Shown here: positions 46,444 through 58,949 of the stretch, in pieces
Layout of the letters: every line of letters starts with the position of its first letter
Position numbering within the stretch: position 1 is the first letter of the stretch
Assembly: GCF_028389875.1 (NCBI RefSeq)
Contig: NC_084670.1
Coordinates: forward strand, 36,663,155 to 36,727,154
Source of the DNA: Rhea pennata
Taxonomy: Eukaryota; Chordata; Aves; Rheiformes; Rheidae
Direction of reading: 5' to 3'
Length of the DNA stretch: 64,000 nt
The notes under the pieces: generated by a model
Told to the model about the DNA's origin: nothing
The model's input: the letters and a program-made list of their open reading frames with translations, nothing else
The model's database searches: none
Made by a program: the position numbers and the translations under genes

Positions 46444-49400
46444 GTTCCGAAAAAGTGGAAAACAAAACTCCTTAACACCACTGTAGCATTAAGGAGCAGG
46501 CATTCCTTTAACAGGCGCTAGGGACGTAGTGGATCCTTCCACGCTTGTCAGAGTTACCTTACCCTCCCTTGCTTTAGCTACCTTTAGAGGCCAATCCTGC
46601 AAGGCTTTCACTGCCACATCCTACGGACAGATATCCTGCCTCAGGATCTCCCTTCTTTTTTTCCCTTTTCTTTCTTTTAAGAGGAATGCCTTTACCTTTC
46701 AGCAGGGGACCTTGCTCGGAGGTCTCGGGTCCGGGGATCAGAGGTTCTCCCTGACAATCCCTCAGTGCCAGCTGGAGATGCAGCGATCCCATGGATCCAT
46801 CGAGACTCAGAAGCAATGTCCCATCTGGGGTGCCAGAAAAGGTTACCCAAAAGAATGGAAAATAAAACTCCTTAACACCAAGGTAGCATGAAAAAGCAGG
46901 CATTCCTTTAATAGGTGCCGGGGGCATAGCGGATCCTTCCACCTAATACGCCCCCTGAGACCATGATTTGTTGAGCTTTTAGCCGATACCCCTCATACAT
47001 ATTCATTACAATTCCTGGAATTAATTTGGGTATTCATTACTTTTCCAAGAATTCGCTTTTATACTTACATATCATTACGTGTGTGCATTGAGTCCACGAG
47101 GGGCTGTTTTTCAGAGTCACGGGGGTCTCTAGAGGCAGATAGGTGTCATACCAGGATGACCAGGATTAATATCACAAACATCATCATCAAAATAATCCCT
47201 GCATCCTGATGCTCAGTCCTTCAGAGGTTCACCCTCTGGAGTTTTAGTTTGAGCAGGTCCTTAGTTGCAACTGTGGGCCACTGAACAGGGCGTGGAGACA
47301 ATTTTACTTGCGTACAGTGGACCCAGGGCTCCACTCCCTCTAATCTGAGGGAGGCATATGTTGTCAAAAGTACCTGTCGCAGGCCTTTCCACTTTTCCTG
47401 GAGGGTTTCTGAGTTCCAGGATTTCAGGTAAAGCCAATCACCTGGCTGATACAGGTGGACCCGAGTGTCCAAAGCGAGTGGTCCAGCGAGAATGATGTAT
47501 CTCCTCTAAGGACGGGCTACCACAGCCTTTTCTAGGGAGATCAAATATAAGCGTAAGTCTGCCTCACCCACTGTATGGGGTTCCCCAGGTATTAAGGGGA
47601 CCTGGTACGGTTTTCCGTACAGCACCTCGTAAGGGATGATCCTAGTTCTTGTCCTGGGCTGTATCTGAATCCTCAAAAGCGCTATTGGAAAAGCTACTGG
47701 CCACTTTAGAGATGTTTCTTGACAAATTTTACTAAGCTGTGCTGCCGTTCTACGGTCTGAGTGCGTAAAAACTCTCATGTTCCCTGAACTACATCCCAGA
47801 TGTCCTCAGACAATGGACCTCATTTTATACCTTCAGGCATCCCAAATCGAGGAATTATTTCTTGTAGTAAAATCCCAATCACTTCTTTTGCGCCACTGGT
47901 GGAGCATGGGAAAGCTTCCCAGCCAGAAAAGGTATCTACCAAAACAAATCAGTATGACCACATTTAGGCAATTCAGAGAAATCTATCTGCCACTGTTCCC
48001 CTGGGGTTAATCCTCTTCTTACTTCTCCCATTGGTGGCTTCTTCTAAATTTGGGGGTTACCTGCACAACAGCTGCGGCATCTTTTTACAATAAGGTCAGC
48101 ATTAGATTGCATCTTTGACTCCACAGCGTATCTTTTTGCACTGCTTATCGTAGCATCTGCTCCCACCTGAGTTTCCTCGTGCAGTCTCTTAAGGAGCACT
48201 TCCATCATTTTGCCAGTAGTTAAAACTTGTCCATTTGGAGTGAGCCACTACCCTTCAGCATTTTTTGTACATTTCAGCCTTCCTGACAATTCATTTTCAT
48301 TGTCTGAATATTCAGCAGGTCTCAGTCTCAGTTGTATCTTTCCACTGGGTATTAGAGCTCCAATCACTTGTCCCGCTAACACTGCTCTTCCCGGCTACTG
48401 TATCTGCTCTCCTTTTACCTTGTGCCACTTCCCTACTTCCTTGCTGGTGGGCTTTGCAATGCATTATCGCTACTTCTTTGGGTTCCATTATTGCCTGTAA
48501 CAATCTTAACAGCTCTTGTCCATACTTTACATTGCTTCCTTCTTCGCAATCTGAGCCTTCTTCTTTGAAGCACAACACCCGGCAAGTCCCTCCCCCACAA
48601 AAATTTAACAGACTCACTGTCGCTTCTAGCCATAGTTGCTCTGAGTCAGCTCCAATCAAGATGCCATCCACAGACCGTAAAAGAGTGGCATTTGACTACC
48701 TTCCCGCCACTGGGCCAAGATCTCACCAGACAGGGTAGGACTATTCTTGAATCCTTGAAGAACCACCGTCCAGCATAACTGCTCCTTCCTCCTCGTAGTG
48801 GGACATTCCCATTCAAAGGCAAAAATTGTCTGGCTTTGCTCTTCTACGGGAATACAGGAAAAAAGCATCTTTTAAATCTAGCACCGTAAAACAAGTGTTA
48901 GTCTCAGGCACCAAGGCTAAAAGAATATATGGGTTTGGCATGGTTGCGTGTATATCTCTTGTTGCCTGGTTCACTGCCCTTAGGCCCTGGACCAGCTGAT
49001 ATTCTTGCAAATGCGATTTTCTTACTGGCAGGATTGGTGTGTTGAATTCAGATCAACACTCTCTAAGCAAGCCATTTTGCAAGAAGGTATTAATTAGGGG
49101 TTCCAATCCTCTATGTGCTCCTAGCTTGGCAGGGTCCTGATGCACCCTAAACTGGCTTTGCTCCCAGCTGTAGCTCTATTTTGACTAGGGTCGCGTTCTT
49201 CCCTTTCCCCGGCTTTGTCGAAGCCCAGAGCAGGGGAATCACTGCAACCAATACACTTGAAGGGATACTTGCACCGTTATTCCACAGAGCCGACTCCATC
49301 AAAAGGCAGATTTGCACTCCCCATGCCAGTTCTGGAGGGCTGTGGAGCTGCACGGAACTCTTGGAAAAGCTTATCTGCACATGAATTTGCATAGTAAATC

Positions 49401-50883
49401 CCGTCCTAATAAAGGCAGGGAACACTGGCAGCTAGAGAAACTCATGAGTCCGTTTAGTACCTCCAATTGTACATTCCACTGCTTGCAAAAATGGCCTCCA
49501 GGTTTTCCTCCCCATAGCCCCAACCGTGGTAGTAGTAGTCGTCTTACTTAAGGGTCCTTTACAACTCGTTATCACTGAATGAGCGGCTCCACTATCTAAT
49601 AAAAAAATCTACAGTTTCATTCCCCAGCTTTAATGGAACCAGGGGATCAGCTGCGCAAATTCTGGTTTTCTCCCCCGCTCCCCTTCGTTCCATATTTGAC
49701 TCCTCTAACATATTCAGGTTGGTGTTTTCTGGGCTCTGGGGCTTTGTCATCCTTCTTCGGATGACCAGAATTATTGCTTTTATATACCTTCTATTGACCA
49801 GTATTACAGTTCAAGGTCACATTTTCTGGCCATTGCTCATCACATTCCAACTTAGCCATTCCAACTTACACATATTAATCACAGTAGCTTCTACAAAGAT
49901 ATCCCAGTGTTTCAAAATGCACCCCCCAAAGGGCTACGGGGAGGAATGGTGGATTGGCTTGACCCCAGGCCAGCTACCTAGAAACTCCAGCCTCCACCTT
50001 TATACCTGCACCTTTGTGCACACTCAGCTCTGACCCCTCTGGTCAATTAAGGCAACCCTTGCCGAGCCTCTGCCTGCGACTTTATCCCTTTATGCGCACT
50101 TCATCCCACTACCCTTCCCTGCAGCAAAATAATGTAAGTTGCTACGAGCTGTTTCTCTGATAGGAGGTCCACCCTCCATTTGACACCTACGCCTCATAAT
50201 GCGCCCTAATTCGGAAGGCCTTAAATTTCCTCTTTCAGGCGCAGAACATTTCCCACCCCGTAATAAACATAACAACCGGAACTAGCAACTGGAACAACCG
50301 TACTAACCGCAGCAACAGCACAACACGCGGAGCAACAGAGGAAAGAAGGAACAGAAAGAAGAGAAGACGAGAAGACAGTGCGGCCGCCCAATACCAGATA
50401 CCTTTAAATCAATCTGCAGGCTTAGGCCTGACAGAGTTACCTTACCCTCCCTTCCTTTAGGTACCTTCAGAGCCCAATCCTGCAAGGCTTTCACCACGTC
50501 TTATGGACAGACAACCTGCCTCAGGATTCACCCCCATCCCTCCCCCCCTTTTTTTTCAAAAAAAAAAAAAAAAAAGAAAGAGAGAGGAATGCCTTTACCT
50601 TTCAGCTTGGGACCTTGCTCGGAGCTCTTGGGTCTCAGGATCAGAGGTTCTCCCCGAAAATCCTTCGGTGCCAGCTGGAGACGCTGCGAGCTGACGGATC
50701 TGTCGAGACTCAGAAGCTGTATCCCATTCAGGGTGCCGGAAAAGGTACTGAAAAAACGGAAAATAAAACTCCTTAACACCGAGGTAGCATTAAGAAGCAG
50801 GCATTCCTTTAACAGGCGCCGGGGACAGTGGAGATCCTTCTACCTAATACGCCCCCTGAGACCATGATTCGTTGAGCTTATAA
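46444..50883 (-). mobile_element. Degraded gammaretrovirus-like provirus (left arm)
   Basis: Mirror of the right-arm element. Read on -: LTR piece about 50883-50740 (upstream part absent), primer-binding-like site 50738-50721 (first base changed), leader and gag remnant to about 49700, protease active-site region about 49596, RT about 49012-48640, RNase H remnant about 48540-48380, integrase about 48190-47221, second LTR about 47148-46840 with primer site 46835-46818, second leader, and a partial third LTR to about 46444. Env is essentially absent and every frame is broken. Confidence 0.85.
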
Positions 50884-52279
50884 CACTGCCACCACCCCCC
50901 AAAATATCCTTGCAGGAGGGCGCTGCAGAGCTGAGATTTTAACTGACTTCCAAGTAGAAGCCCTCCGCTGACCCCGCCAGAGGGCTGCAGCTGAAATGAA
51001 GACACCAGACGGGCTTTGGACAAGGGCATGCTCCCATCCACGATGCAAAGGCGTCTTCGGCCTCAGAGCTTGTTCCTCCCTTCAGCATAAGCAAAGTGCT
51101 GCCTACGGCACGACTGGCACCAAGCCCTTTTTTAGTCATTTCATTAAGGCTCTCAACATTGCACTGCTATCATGCAGCTACACTGCACCGCAGAGGTCTG
51201 GGGTACATTCTGCGGCCAGCCAGGGCAGTTCCTGTCACCCCCACCCCCCATCTCATTACTAAAGAAACAAGGAAGTTCCTTGGCCAAAGGCAAAGAGAGA
51301 AGAAATGCCCGTCAGCAGGCAAGAGGCAATGTCTTCCTCTGCTGAAGCACCAGAACTGCGACCTTCAAAGACCAACCGGGAGCACAGCGCAGGGACAAAC
51401 TAAGAGATAACTAAGCATCAGTCAGGCTGCCAGAGCCATTAGGAGGACACAAGGAGAGCAAAAAGAAAGTGTTTGCAAGCTCTCGAAGATAAACACAAGC
51501 CCGAAGCTATACAAACGTTAACAACAATGTCATGATTTAGCTACAGGCAAGCAATTCGCCACACCTAGCAGTCTGTTCCGCCGGCAGGGAGAAGGAAAGC
51601 TTTGGTTACGTAAATATTCCTATTTTCTGTGAACAAGTACAATTCTTCTCCGGGTACCCTGCAACACAGAAGGAAAATATCGTCCCCGCACTCTGCTGAA
51701 ATTCAGCTACCAAACTCGCGCCCCGGACAGGGGCACAGTCCAGCGGCTGCGCCCTTTCGGACTGCCCCACGCGCACTAACAGTGCTGGGAGCTTCCCCCG
51801 AGGAAAAACAACAGGCTGCGGGGGAGCAAGACCTCAGGGAAATCCTCCCGAAACTGCACCGAGGAAGCTTTCTCAGCCCACAAGCAAAGAGAAGCACGGA
51901 ATGTGAATGTGCTGAAGGCGAGCTCCTGTCACGGCGGCACCATGAAGCCTCCCGCAGCCGCTTGGTTCCCACGCGTGGAGAAAGGGCCATCTCTGCTGAG
52001 CAGCAGCAGCAGCCTGCTGCGCCAGACTGCTTACAAACCCGCGCCCAACTGCTCTAAGCAACAGCCATTCCCGAGTCTCCGCGCACTCGTTCGCCTTCCG
52101 TCCCGCGGCAATTTAGCATGACTCAAAAGAGCGACTGTGAATGCATCAGCAGAAATATTTCACACTCCGCTGGACTGTAGAGAAAGCGAAAGCGAAAAGC
52201 AACCGAGAACTGCCTGGTCTCGGTTTACTTCAAAAAGCAGCTTCTCGGGCTTGGCTTGCTCTGAAACACTCCCAAACGC
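50884..52279. other. Spacer sequence without recognised gene
   Basis: Moderately GC-rich, with only short open frames; nothing recognised. GC and CG content rise from about 51700 into the island. Confidence 0.6.
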
Positions 52280-53700
52280 ATACCGCAACGCAGGCTCCAC
52301 CGGCGCCTGGGAAGAAGCGCTCGCAGCTCCCTGGGCTCACCACAACTACCCCACTCGCGCACGCAGAGCTTCCCCCGGGCTGTGAAACGCGGGCCACAAA
52401 CATAAACCAGAGGCAGCTAAAACACTCCCTAAGCTAATCGTCCTTTCCCTTGGGAACTTACGGGCGCTATTAAGGAAGAAAGCAAAGGAAGGCAGAGTCT
52501 CGGCAGAAGAGAAGGCAGTCGGACACCGCGGCTGCTCACAAGTCTTCTCACGGGCAGGCGGCGCGGCGAGAGCTTTCTCACACGGGGACGCAGCAAGGGT
52601 GGTGCTTCACCCCCCGGGCACCGGGCCCTCGCTGTCGGGAGGAGGTCATTCCTCTCCCTTCCTCGGCTGAAAATACTCCGTGCCGAACCCCGAGACAACC
52701 AGCATATTTTCCAAGGGAAACAGCACGCTGCGCTTCACGCCTGGAACACAGGATCAGCTGCCTGACGCCTGCCGAAGGGCTTCTGGCAGCAGCGAGGACA
52801 GGCTGCAGCCGCGGCTTTCCAGAGGCCGCCGCTGCCGGGAGGCCGCACCCAGCGCTGCTCCGAGCAAGCACCAACGTTTTCCCCGCTCGCTCGCGGCGCA
52901 GGAGCCTTCCCCTCGCGCAGCAGAGACGTGCTGGGAGCAAGCGCCGGCTCCCGGCACCCCCGCGGGAACTCGCAGCGCGCGGAAGCCGCGACCCGCCCGC
53001 CGCCTCCGCGGAGAACAGACCCGCGGACACGGCAGCGCCGGGCCGGGACTCGCGGCAGCTGCGCGAAGCTCCGCGCACGCGGGAGCCGCTGACACCCGCC
53101 TTTCTCGCCGCGGAGGGAAAGACCCCGCCCGAGCGCAGAGGCCGCCTCGGGGAGCTCGGGCCGCCCCACGGCACCGCCCCCCGCCGCGGGCCGAGGAAGC
53201 GCCGGGGCGGCGGCGGCGGCGGCGGCGGCGGCTGCAGCGGCTGCAGCGGCGGGGAGGCCCCGCGCTCTCGCCGCCCGGCTGAAGGGGGGCGGCGGCGGCG
53301 CCCGGCAGGGAGCCCCAGCCTGGGCCCTGGCGCGGCCGCGGAGGCGAGGGCAGGCGCCGAGCCGGCAGGGCCCGGCCCCCGCGGCGGCGGCGGCGGCGCT
53401 CCTCGGAGCTCCCGGAGCCCCGCGGGCGAGGGCCCCGGGCTCGGCCCCCCCGCCCCGCCGGGGCCCCCGCGGCGCCCGGGGCCGCGCCGGCCTGAGGGGA
53501 GCCTCCCGCCCGCCGCCGCCGCCGCGCCGCCGGCGCCTCAGCCCGGCCCCGGGCCCAGCACACGCGCCTCGGCGCGGCGCCCCCGCTGCCCCGCGCCGGC
53601 GGAGCCCTCCCGGCACGGCGGCGGCTCCCCGGCCGGGGCCTGCGGGCCGCAGCTCCCACCGGGCCGAGTTTAAAACGAGCCGTTCGCTCCCTCGGCGTCG
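52280..53700. promoter_or_regulatory. CpG island in P2 spacer
   Basis: About 1.4 kb rich in CG, extreme between 53150 and 53650. Open frames of 200-445 codons occur on both strands, as expected where stop codons are rare. A strong donor on - (GCGCCC|GTAAGT, about 52463) and one on + (CTGCAG|GTTAGT, 54491) would allow transcripts toward either arm. The promoter is inferred from composition only. Confidence 0.7.
53208..53235 (+). repeat. CGG trinucleotide tract
   Basis: About eight to nine consecutive CGG/GGC units, followed by CTGCAGCGGCTGCAGCGG, within the CpG island. Confidence 0.9.
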
Positions 53701-55770
53701 GCGAATGGGCTGTGTAACCAGCGTGCGAAAGCACCGCGGGACCTGGAATGCCCCTCGTCGAGAATGCCTCTTGGCACCCGCATCTGCGTCGCTGCAAGCG
53801 CCTTGCTGCTCGGCGGAGCCTGAGCAGAGCATGAAGCAGCAGGAGTGTGAACCTGGCCCCGCAGGAACGGCGGGAGGGAAGCCCTGGAGCCAGAGCGCGA
53901 TGCCGGTTACCGCAGGCAAGTAGCACAGCCCTTCCCCTGCTTGGGGCAAGCCCCATCTTCAAAGCGCCGCGCGAGGCCTTTCCTCTGGCCTTTTCCGCTT
54001 CCAATGACCCCCGAGAGCCAAACTCTGCCTTTAGCAGCCGCCGTTGCTGCTGCAGCCTTTGCCTGGGGAAGAATTGGGGGGCAAAATCCATCGGATCCCA
54101 GCTCGCCTTTAGCCTTGTTTTGTCTCCTGGTCAAACACTCTCTCACAGAGGAAAGGGACAGCGTAACCCACAGCGCATGTATTTATGTTAGAAACGATCC
54201 CATTTCAGCAAAGGGGGCTTTTCCTTTGCTGAAAAGCAAGGTCCCAAAGGTTTGTGTTAGCCAGGGCCCACTGTCATTTGGTCTGGAGATGTTTTTTCCC
54301 CTACGATCCTGCTTCCGTGCCCGTTTGAATCTTTGCACTTCTTTCTGTAGTCCTCAGTCAGGCATGGCACCTTTCTTCCTTCTTTTTCCGAGTCAAATTC
54401 TGGCAACAGGAATCCTACTTAGTGTGTCCTTATGCCTCAGCTCCCTGGCACAACTAGGGGGAAGGAGCCCTTCCGGAGGTGACTCTGCAGGTTAGTGGCG
54501 GATTTGGCATTAGTTTGGGGAGCACGATCTGCCTGTAAAGGGCACAATGCAGTGAAGTGCTTAGAGAAATGTATTTTCTGTATTTGTAGTCCTCATGCTC
54601 CTGCCTAGAAGGCTGGGGTGAAAAGGACGTGGCATGAAAAATGTCCCCCCTTGTTGACTGGGTCAGGCCCTACATAGGCTTTAAATCTGTTGCGGTAGTG
54701 TGGCCAAATACTTGAGCATCAGTGTGTAAAATCTGAAGAAGTGCTCCATTCTCCCCTGTATTTCTCTGCACTTGGAAGTGTTGTAGAGCAGGGGAAGGTG
54801 CTGGTTGCCTGCAGGTATTCCCAGCAACAGCTGCCTGGTCCCTGCGCAGTCTGCTCTGCTGGCTTCAGCGCTGAAAGGAGCTGACAAATGAAGGTGGCAG
54901 AATGGGCTGATGCTGCTCAACTAGTTCGAGCTGTGGGGACAATCCAAAGGTATCTGTACTGCAGCAGAGGATGAATGGTGTTGAGCCTGAGCCTTTCACC
55001 CTAAGAATGGAGTGGTAAAAGGGGAGCGGCTTTGAGAAAAGGACCGGAGCAGGAGCCTTTCTGAAGGCAGCTGGTATGCCATTAGGCGATGCTTCAGACG
55101 AAGGGAGCATAGCAAAAGGTGGTGGGAGAGGAGATTTCTGCAGCATTTTTGTTCTCATGTCTGTACTGTAGAGGAAAGCTAGGGAATGAGGTCATCAGTG
55201 TATTGCAGACCTGATGCTTCCAGAGCCTCACCTCACTAGCTCACACCCTTTTCCTTGGAGTGTTCCGAGAGAGTTTGTTTCTGTAATGGGAAGGCTTTGT
55301 TTTTGCACCTTCTTATCAGCCTGTTCTTGTGTGTGCAGCCTTCCTCAGCTTTATGGGTTTTAGAAGAGATCAGCATTTCTTGCAGCCACTAATGAGTTCT
55401 AAACTAGACTTGTTCCCAAAGCACACTTCATTTTGAGACTAGTAGCTTGGGGTTGGGGCAAAACTGAGGCAAGCTTATGAAGAGTTTACCTGAACGTAGA
55501 GCTAATCTAGCTGCCTCTCATCTGATGTCTAGCTCCAATTTTGAATTTAGCCTCTAGTCTGTTTTCCAGTCTCCCTTCTGCTTTGCTAACTTTGTCAAGA
55601 CAATCTGCTGATGCCATACGGGCTTGGTTCTATTTGGGCTTGGAGCCAGCCCTGCTGTAGAAAGGAGCATTTTTCTTCCACCCACTTCTACCAGTGTAGA
55701 TGTTTGCATATCAGAGCAGACTGGGGAACTGATCTGAGTTAAAATGTCTTTTGACTTCTTTATTTTTTCT
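53701..55770. other. Spacer region without recognised gene
   Basis: GC content falls after the island. It contains a 72-codon frame at 53705-53923 (+) and a 184-codon frame at 53941-54495 (+) with no recognisable domain. Confidence 0.5.
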
Positions 55771-55774
55771 TTTT

Positions 55775-55860
55775 TTCTTGGGGGGGCATGGGGGGTGGGA
55801 AGGGCAAGAGGATAGAGGGAAGGATGGCGGTGGGGGGGGGGATAGGGTGGGGTGGGGGTT
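55775..55860 (+). repeat. G-rich tract, quadruplex-forming pattern
   Basis: Several runs of 4-10 G (GGGGGGG, GGGGGGTGGG, GGGGGGGGGG, GGGGTGGGGTGGGGG) within 85 bp, about 200 bp before LTR 1. Confidence 0.85.
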
Positions 55861-56050
55861 AAAACCAGACTAATTGGAACCAGGTCACCGAATGTGTTTT
55901 ACCACACCCATGCTCAAAGAGAGGACACCACTTCCTCTTTTGTTGACAGTGTTTGCTCAAAGGATAAAGGCACTTGTTTTGCATTAACTCTTCTCAGCTA
56001 GATTCTTGGTCATGCTTGATGCCAGGTGTTAGGCTAAGTCAAGAAGGCAT

Positions 56051-56358
56051 ATGTATACACCCCTACTAGAGGCACCTGAAACCCCAAAAGACAGCCCCTC
56101 ATGGACTCAATGCGCACGCGTAATAATATGTAAAAATACAAGCAAATTCCTGGAAAACTAATGAATACCCAAATTAATTCCAAGAATGGTAATGAACGTG
56201 TATGAGGGGTATTCAGAAATAAGCTCAATGAATCATGCTGTTGGGAGGCATATTAGGTAGAAGGACCCCCTACGTCTCCAGCGCCTATTAAAGGAATGCC
56301 TGCTTTTGAATGCTACATTGGTGTTAAGGAACTTTATTTTCCGGTTTTCGGTATCTTC
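56051..56358 (+). repeat. LTR 1 (right arm)
   Basis: Starts near TGTATACACC and shares the ACAGCCCCTC, GGACTCAATGC, AATACCCAAATTAATTCC and ATTAAAGGAATGCCTGC blocks with LTR 2. Its TATA region is degraded compared with LTR 2. The part before 56219 has no partner in the left arm. Confidence 0.8.
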
Positions 56359-56360
56359 TC

Positions 56361-56378
56361 TGGCACCCTGAATGGGAT
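56361..56378 (+). other. Primer-binding-site-like sequence 1
   Basis: TGGCACCCTGAATGGGAT directly after the LTR, in the position of a tRNA primer site, and a diverged version of the site at 60303. Confidence 0.6.
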
Positions 56379-56512
56379 ACAGCTTCTGAGTCTTGACAGA
56401 TCCGTCGGCTCGCAGCGTCTCCAGCTGGCACCGAAGGATTTTCGGGGAGAACCTCTGATCCTGAGACCCAAGAGCTCCGAGCAAGGTCCCAAGCTGAAAG
56501 GTAAAGGCATTC

Positions 56513-56546
<34 letters not shown>

Positions 56547-57480
56547 TCTTTTTTTTTTGAAAAAAAAAGGGGGGGGGGAGGGATGGGGTGAATCCTGAGG
56601 CAGGTTGTCTGTCCATAAGACGTGGTGAAAGCCTTGCAGGATTGGGCTCTGAAGGTACCTAAAAGAAGGGAGGATAAGGTAACTCTGTCAGGCCTAAGCC
56701 TGCAGATTGATTTAAAGGTATCTGGTATTGGGCGGCCGCACTGTCTTCTCGTCTTCTCTTCTTTCTGTTCCTTCTTTCCTCTGTTGCTCCGCGTGTTGCG
56801 CTGTTGCTGCGGTTAGTACGGTTGTTCCAGTTGCTAGTTCCGGTTGTTATGTTTATTACGGGGTGGGAAATGTTCTGCACCTGAAAGAGGAAATTTAAGG
56901 CCTTCCGAATTAGGGCGCATTATGAGGCGTAGGTGTCAAATGGAGGGTGGACCTCCTATCAGAGAAACAGCTCGTAGCAACTTACATTATTTTGCTGCAG
57001 GGAAGGGTAGTGGGATGAAGTGCGCACAAGGGTACGAAGTGCGCATAAAGGGATAAAGTCGCAGGCAGAGGCTCGGCAAGGGTTGCCTTAATTGACCAGA
57101 GGGGTCAGAGCCGAGTGCGCACAAAGGTGCAGGTATAAAGGTGGAGGCTGGAGTTTCTAGGTAGCTGGCCTGGGGTCAAGCCAATCCACCATTCCTCCCC
57201 GTAGCCCTTTGGGGGGTGCATTTTGAAACACTGGGATATCTTTGTAGAAGCTACTGTGATTAATATGTGTAAGTTGGAATGGCTAAGTTGGAATGTGATG
57301 AGCAATGGCCAGAAAATGTGACCTTGAACTGTAATACTGGTCAATAGAAGGTATATAAAAGCAATAATTCTGGTCATCCGAAGAAGGATGACAAAGCCCC
57401 AGAGCCCAGAAAACACCAACCTGAATATGTTAGAGGAGTCAAATATGGAACGAAGGGGAGCGGGGGAGAAAACCAGAATT
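56379..57480 (+). pseudogene. Retroviral leader and gag remnant
   Basis: Leader with a donor-like AAAGGTAAAG at about 56499, a CT/T/A/G low-complexity stretch (56515-56580), then short open pieces with many stops. No matrix or capsid domain is recognised; placement is by position between LTR and protease. Confidence 0.5.
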
Positions 57481-57489
57481 TGCGCAGCT

Positions 57490-57600
57490 GATCCCCTGGT
57501 TCCATTAAAGCTGGGGAATGAAACTGTAGATTTTTTTATTAGATAGTGGAGCCGCTCATTCAGTGATAACGAGTTGTAAAGGACCCTTAAGTAAGACGAC
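57490..57600 (+). pseudogene. Retroviral protease remnant
   Basis: An Asp-Ser-Gly-Ala active-site motif is readable at 57542-57553, with one frameshift in a T-run immediately upstream. Mirror at about 49596-49585. Confidence 0.65.
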
Positions 57601-58127
57601 TACTACTACCACGGTTGGGGCTATGGGGAGGAAAACCTGGAGGCCATTTTTGCAAGCAGTGGAATGTACAATTGGAGGTACTAAACGGACTCATGAGTTT
57701 CTCTAGCTGCCAGTGTTCCCTGCCTTTATTAGGACGGGATTTACTATGCAAATTCATGTGCAGATAAGCTTTTCCAAGAGTTCCGTGCAGCTCCACAGCC
57801 CTCCAGAACTGGCATGGGGAGTGCAAATCTGCCTTTTGATGGAGTCGGCTCTGTGGAATAACGGTGCAAGTATCCCTTCAAGTGTATTGGTTGCAGTGAT
57901 TCCCCTGCTCTGGGCTTCGACAAAGCCGGGGAAAGGGAAGAACGCGACCCTAGTCAAAATAGAGCTACAGCTGGGAGCAAAGCCAGTTTAGGGTGCATCA
58001 GGACCCTGCCAAGCTAGGAGCACATAGAGGATTGGAACCCCTAATTAATACCTTCTTGCAAAATGGCTTGCTTAGAGAGTGTTGATCTGAATTCAACACA
58101 CCAATCCTGCCAGTAAGAAAATCGCGT

Positions 58128-58500
58128 TTGCAAGAATATCAGCTGGTCCAGGGCCTAAGGGCAGTGAACCAGGTAACAAAAGATATACACGCAACCATGC
58201 CAAACCCATATATTCTTTTAGCCTTGGTGCCTGAGACTAACACTTGTTTTACGGTGCTAGATTTAAAAGATGCTTTTTTCCTGTATTCCCGTAGAAGAGC
58301 AAAGCCAGACAATTTTTGCCTTTGAATGGGAATGTCCCACTACGAGGAGGAAGGAGCAGTTATGCTGGACGGTGGTTCTTCAAGGATTCAAGAATAGTCC
58401 TACCCTGTCTGGTGAGATCTTGGCCCAGTGGCGGGAAGGTAGTCAAATGCCACTCTTTTACGGTCTGTGGATGGCATCTTGATTGGAGCTGACTCAGAGC
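58128..58500 (+). pseudogene. Retroviral reverse transcriptase remnant
   Basis: Fingers/palm segment with LVQGLRAVN and LDLKDAFF motifs, then a frameshift near 58290 and another near 58470. The catalytic Tyr-Val-Asp-Asp region is visible as Val-Asp-Gly, so one catalytic Asp is lost. Mirror 49012-48640. Gammaretrovirus-like by motif style. Confidence 0.8.
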
Positions 58501-58599
58501 AACTATGGCTAGAAGCGACAGTGAGTCTGTTAAATTTTTGTGGGGGAGGGACTTGCCGGGTGTTGTGCTTCAAAGAAGAAGGCTCAGATTGCGAAGAAG

Positions 58600-58760
58600 G
58601 AAGCAATGTAAAGTATGGACAAGAGCTGTTAAGATTGTTACAGGCAATAATGGAACCCAAAGAAGTAGCGATAATGCATTGCAAAGCCCACCAGCAAGGA
58701 AGTAGGGAAGTGGCACAAGGTAAAAGGAGAGCAGATACAGTAGCCGGGAAGAGCAGTGTT
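58600..58760 (+). pseudogene. Retroviral RNase H C-terminal remnant
   Basis: A short block with His-Cys-Lys-Ala-His-Gln and a following Ala/Asp helix, as at the end of retroviral RNase H, directly after the truncated RT. The segment between them appears deleted. Confidence 0.65.
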
Positions 58761-58949
58761 AGCGGGACAAGTGATTGGAGCTCTAATACCCAGTGGAAAG
58801 ATACAACTGAGACTGAGACCTGCTGAATATTCAGACAATGAAAATGAATTGTCAGGAAGGCTGAAATGTACAAAAAATGCTGAAGGGTAGTGGCTCACTC
58901 CAAATGGACAAGTTTTAACTACTGGCAAAATGATGGAAGTGCTCCTTAA

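Larger units (their letters stand above)
44078..50883 (+). repeat. Palindrome P2, left arm
   Basis: Reverse complement of 56219-63073; 44078 pairs with 63073 (sum 107151). The outer boundary is abrupt, with a CCGGCC-type minisatellite immediately to the left. The arm contains a pol fragment, exon-like segments, a pentanucleotide repeat and a provirus reading -. Identity is very high until about 50640; the last roughly 240 bp, an LTR piece, is clearly more divergent from its partner. Confidence 0.95.
50884..56218. other. P2 spacer
   Basis: Single-copy sequence between the P2 arms. It contains 50884-51700 with no recognisable gene, a CpG island (about 52280-53700) with a CGG tract, a region to 55750 without recognisable coding sequence, a G-rich tract (55775-55860) and, from about 56051, the upstream part of the right-arm LTR, which has no partner in the left arm. 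Confidence 0.85.

Noticed and set aside
52735..54091. Open frames of 404 and 445 codons on - across the P2 CpG island
   Set aside because: They overlap in different frames, consist of Ala/Arg/Pro/Gly runs, and follow from the lack of AT-rich stop codons; no domain is visible.
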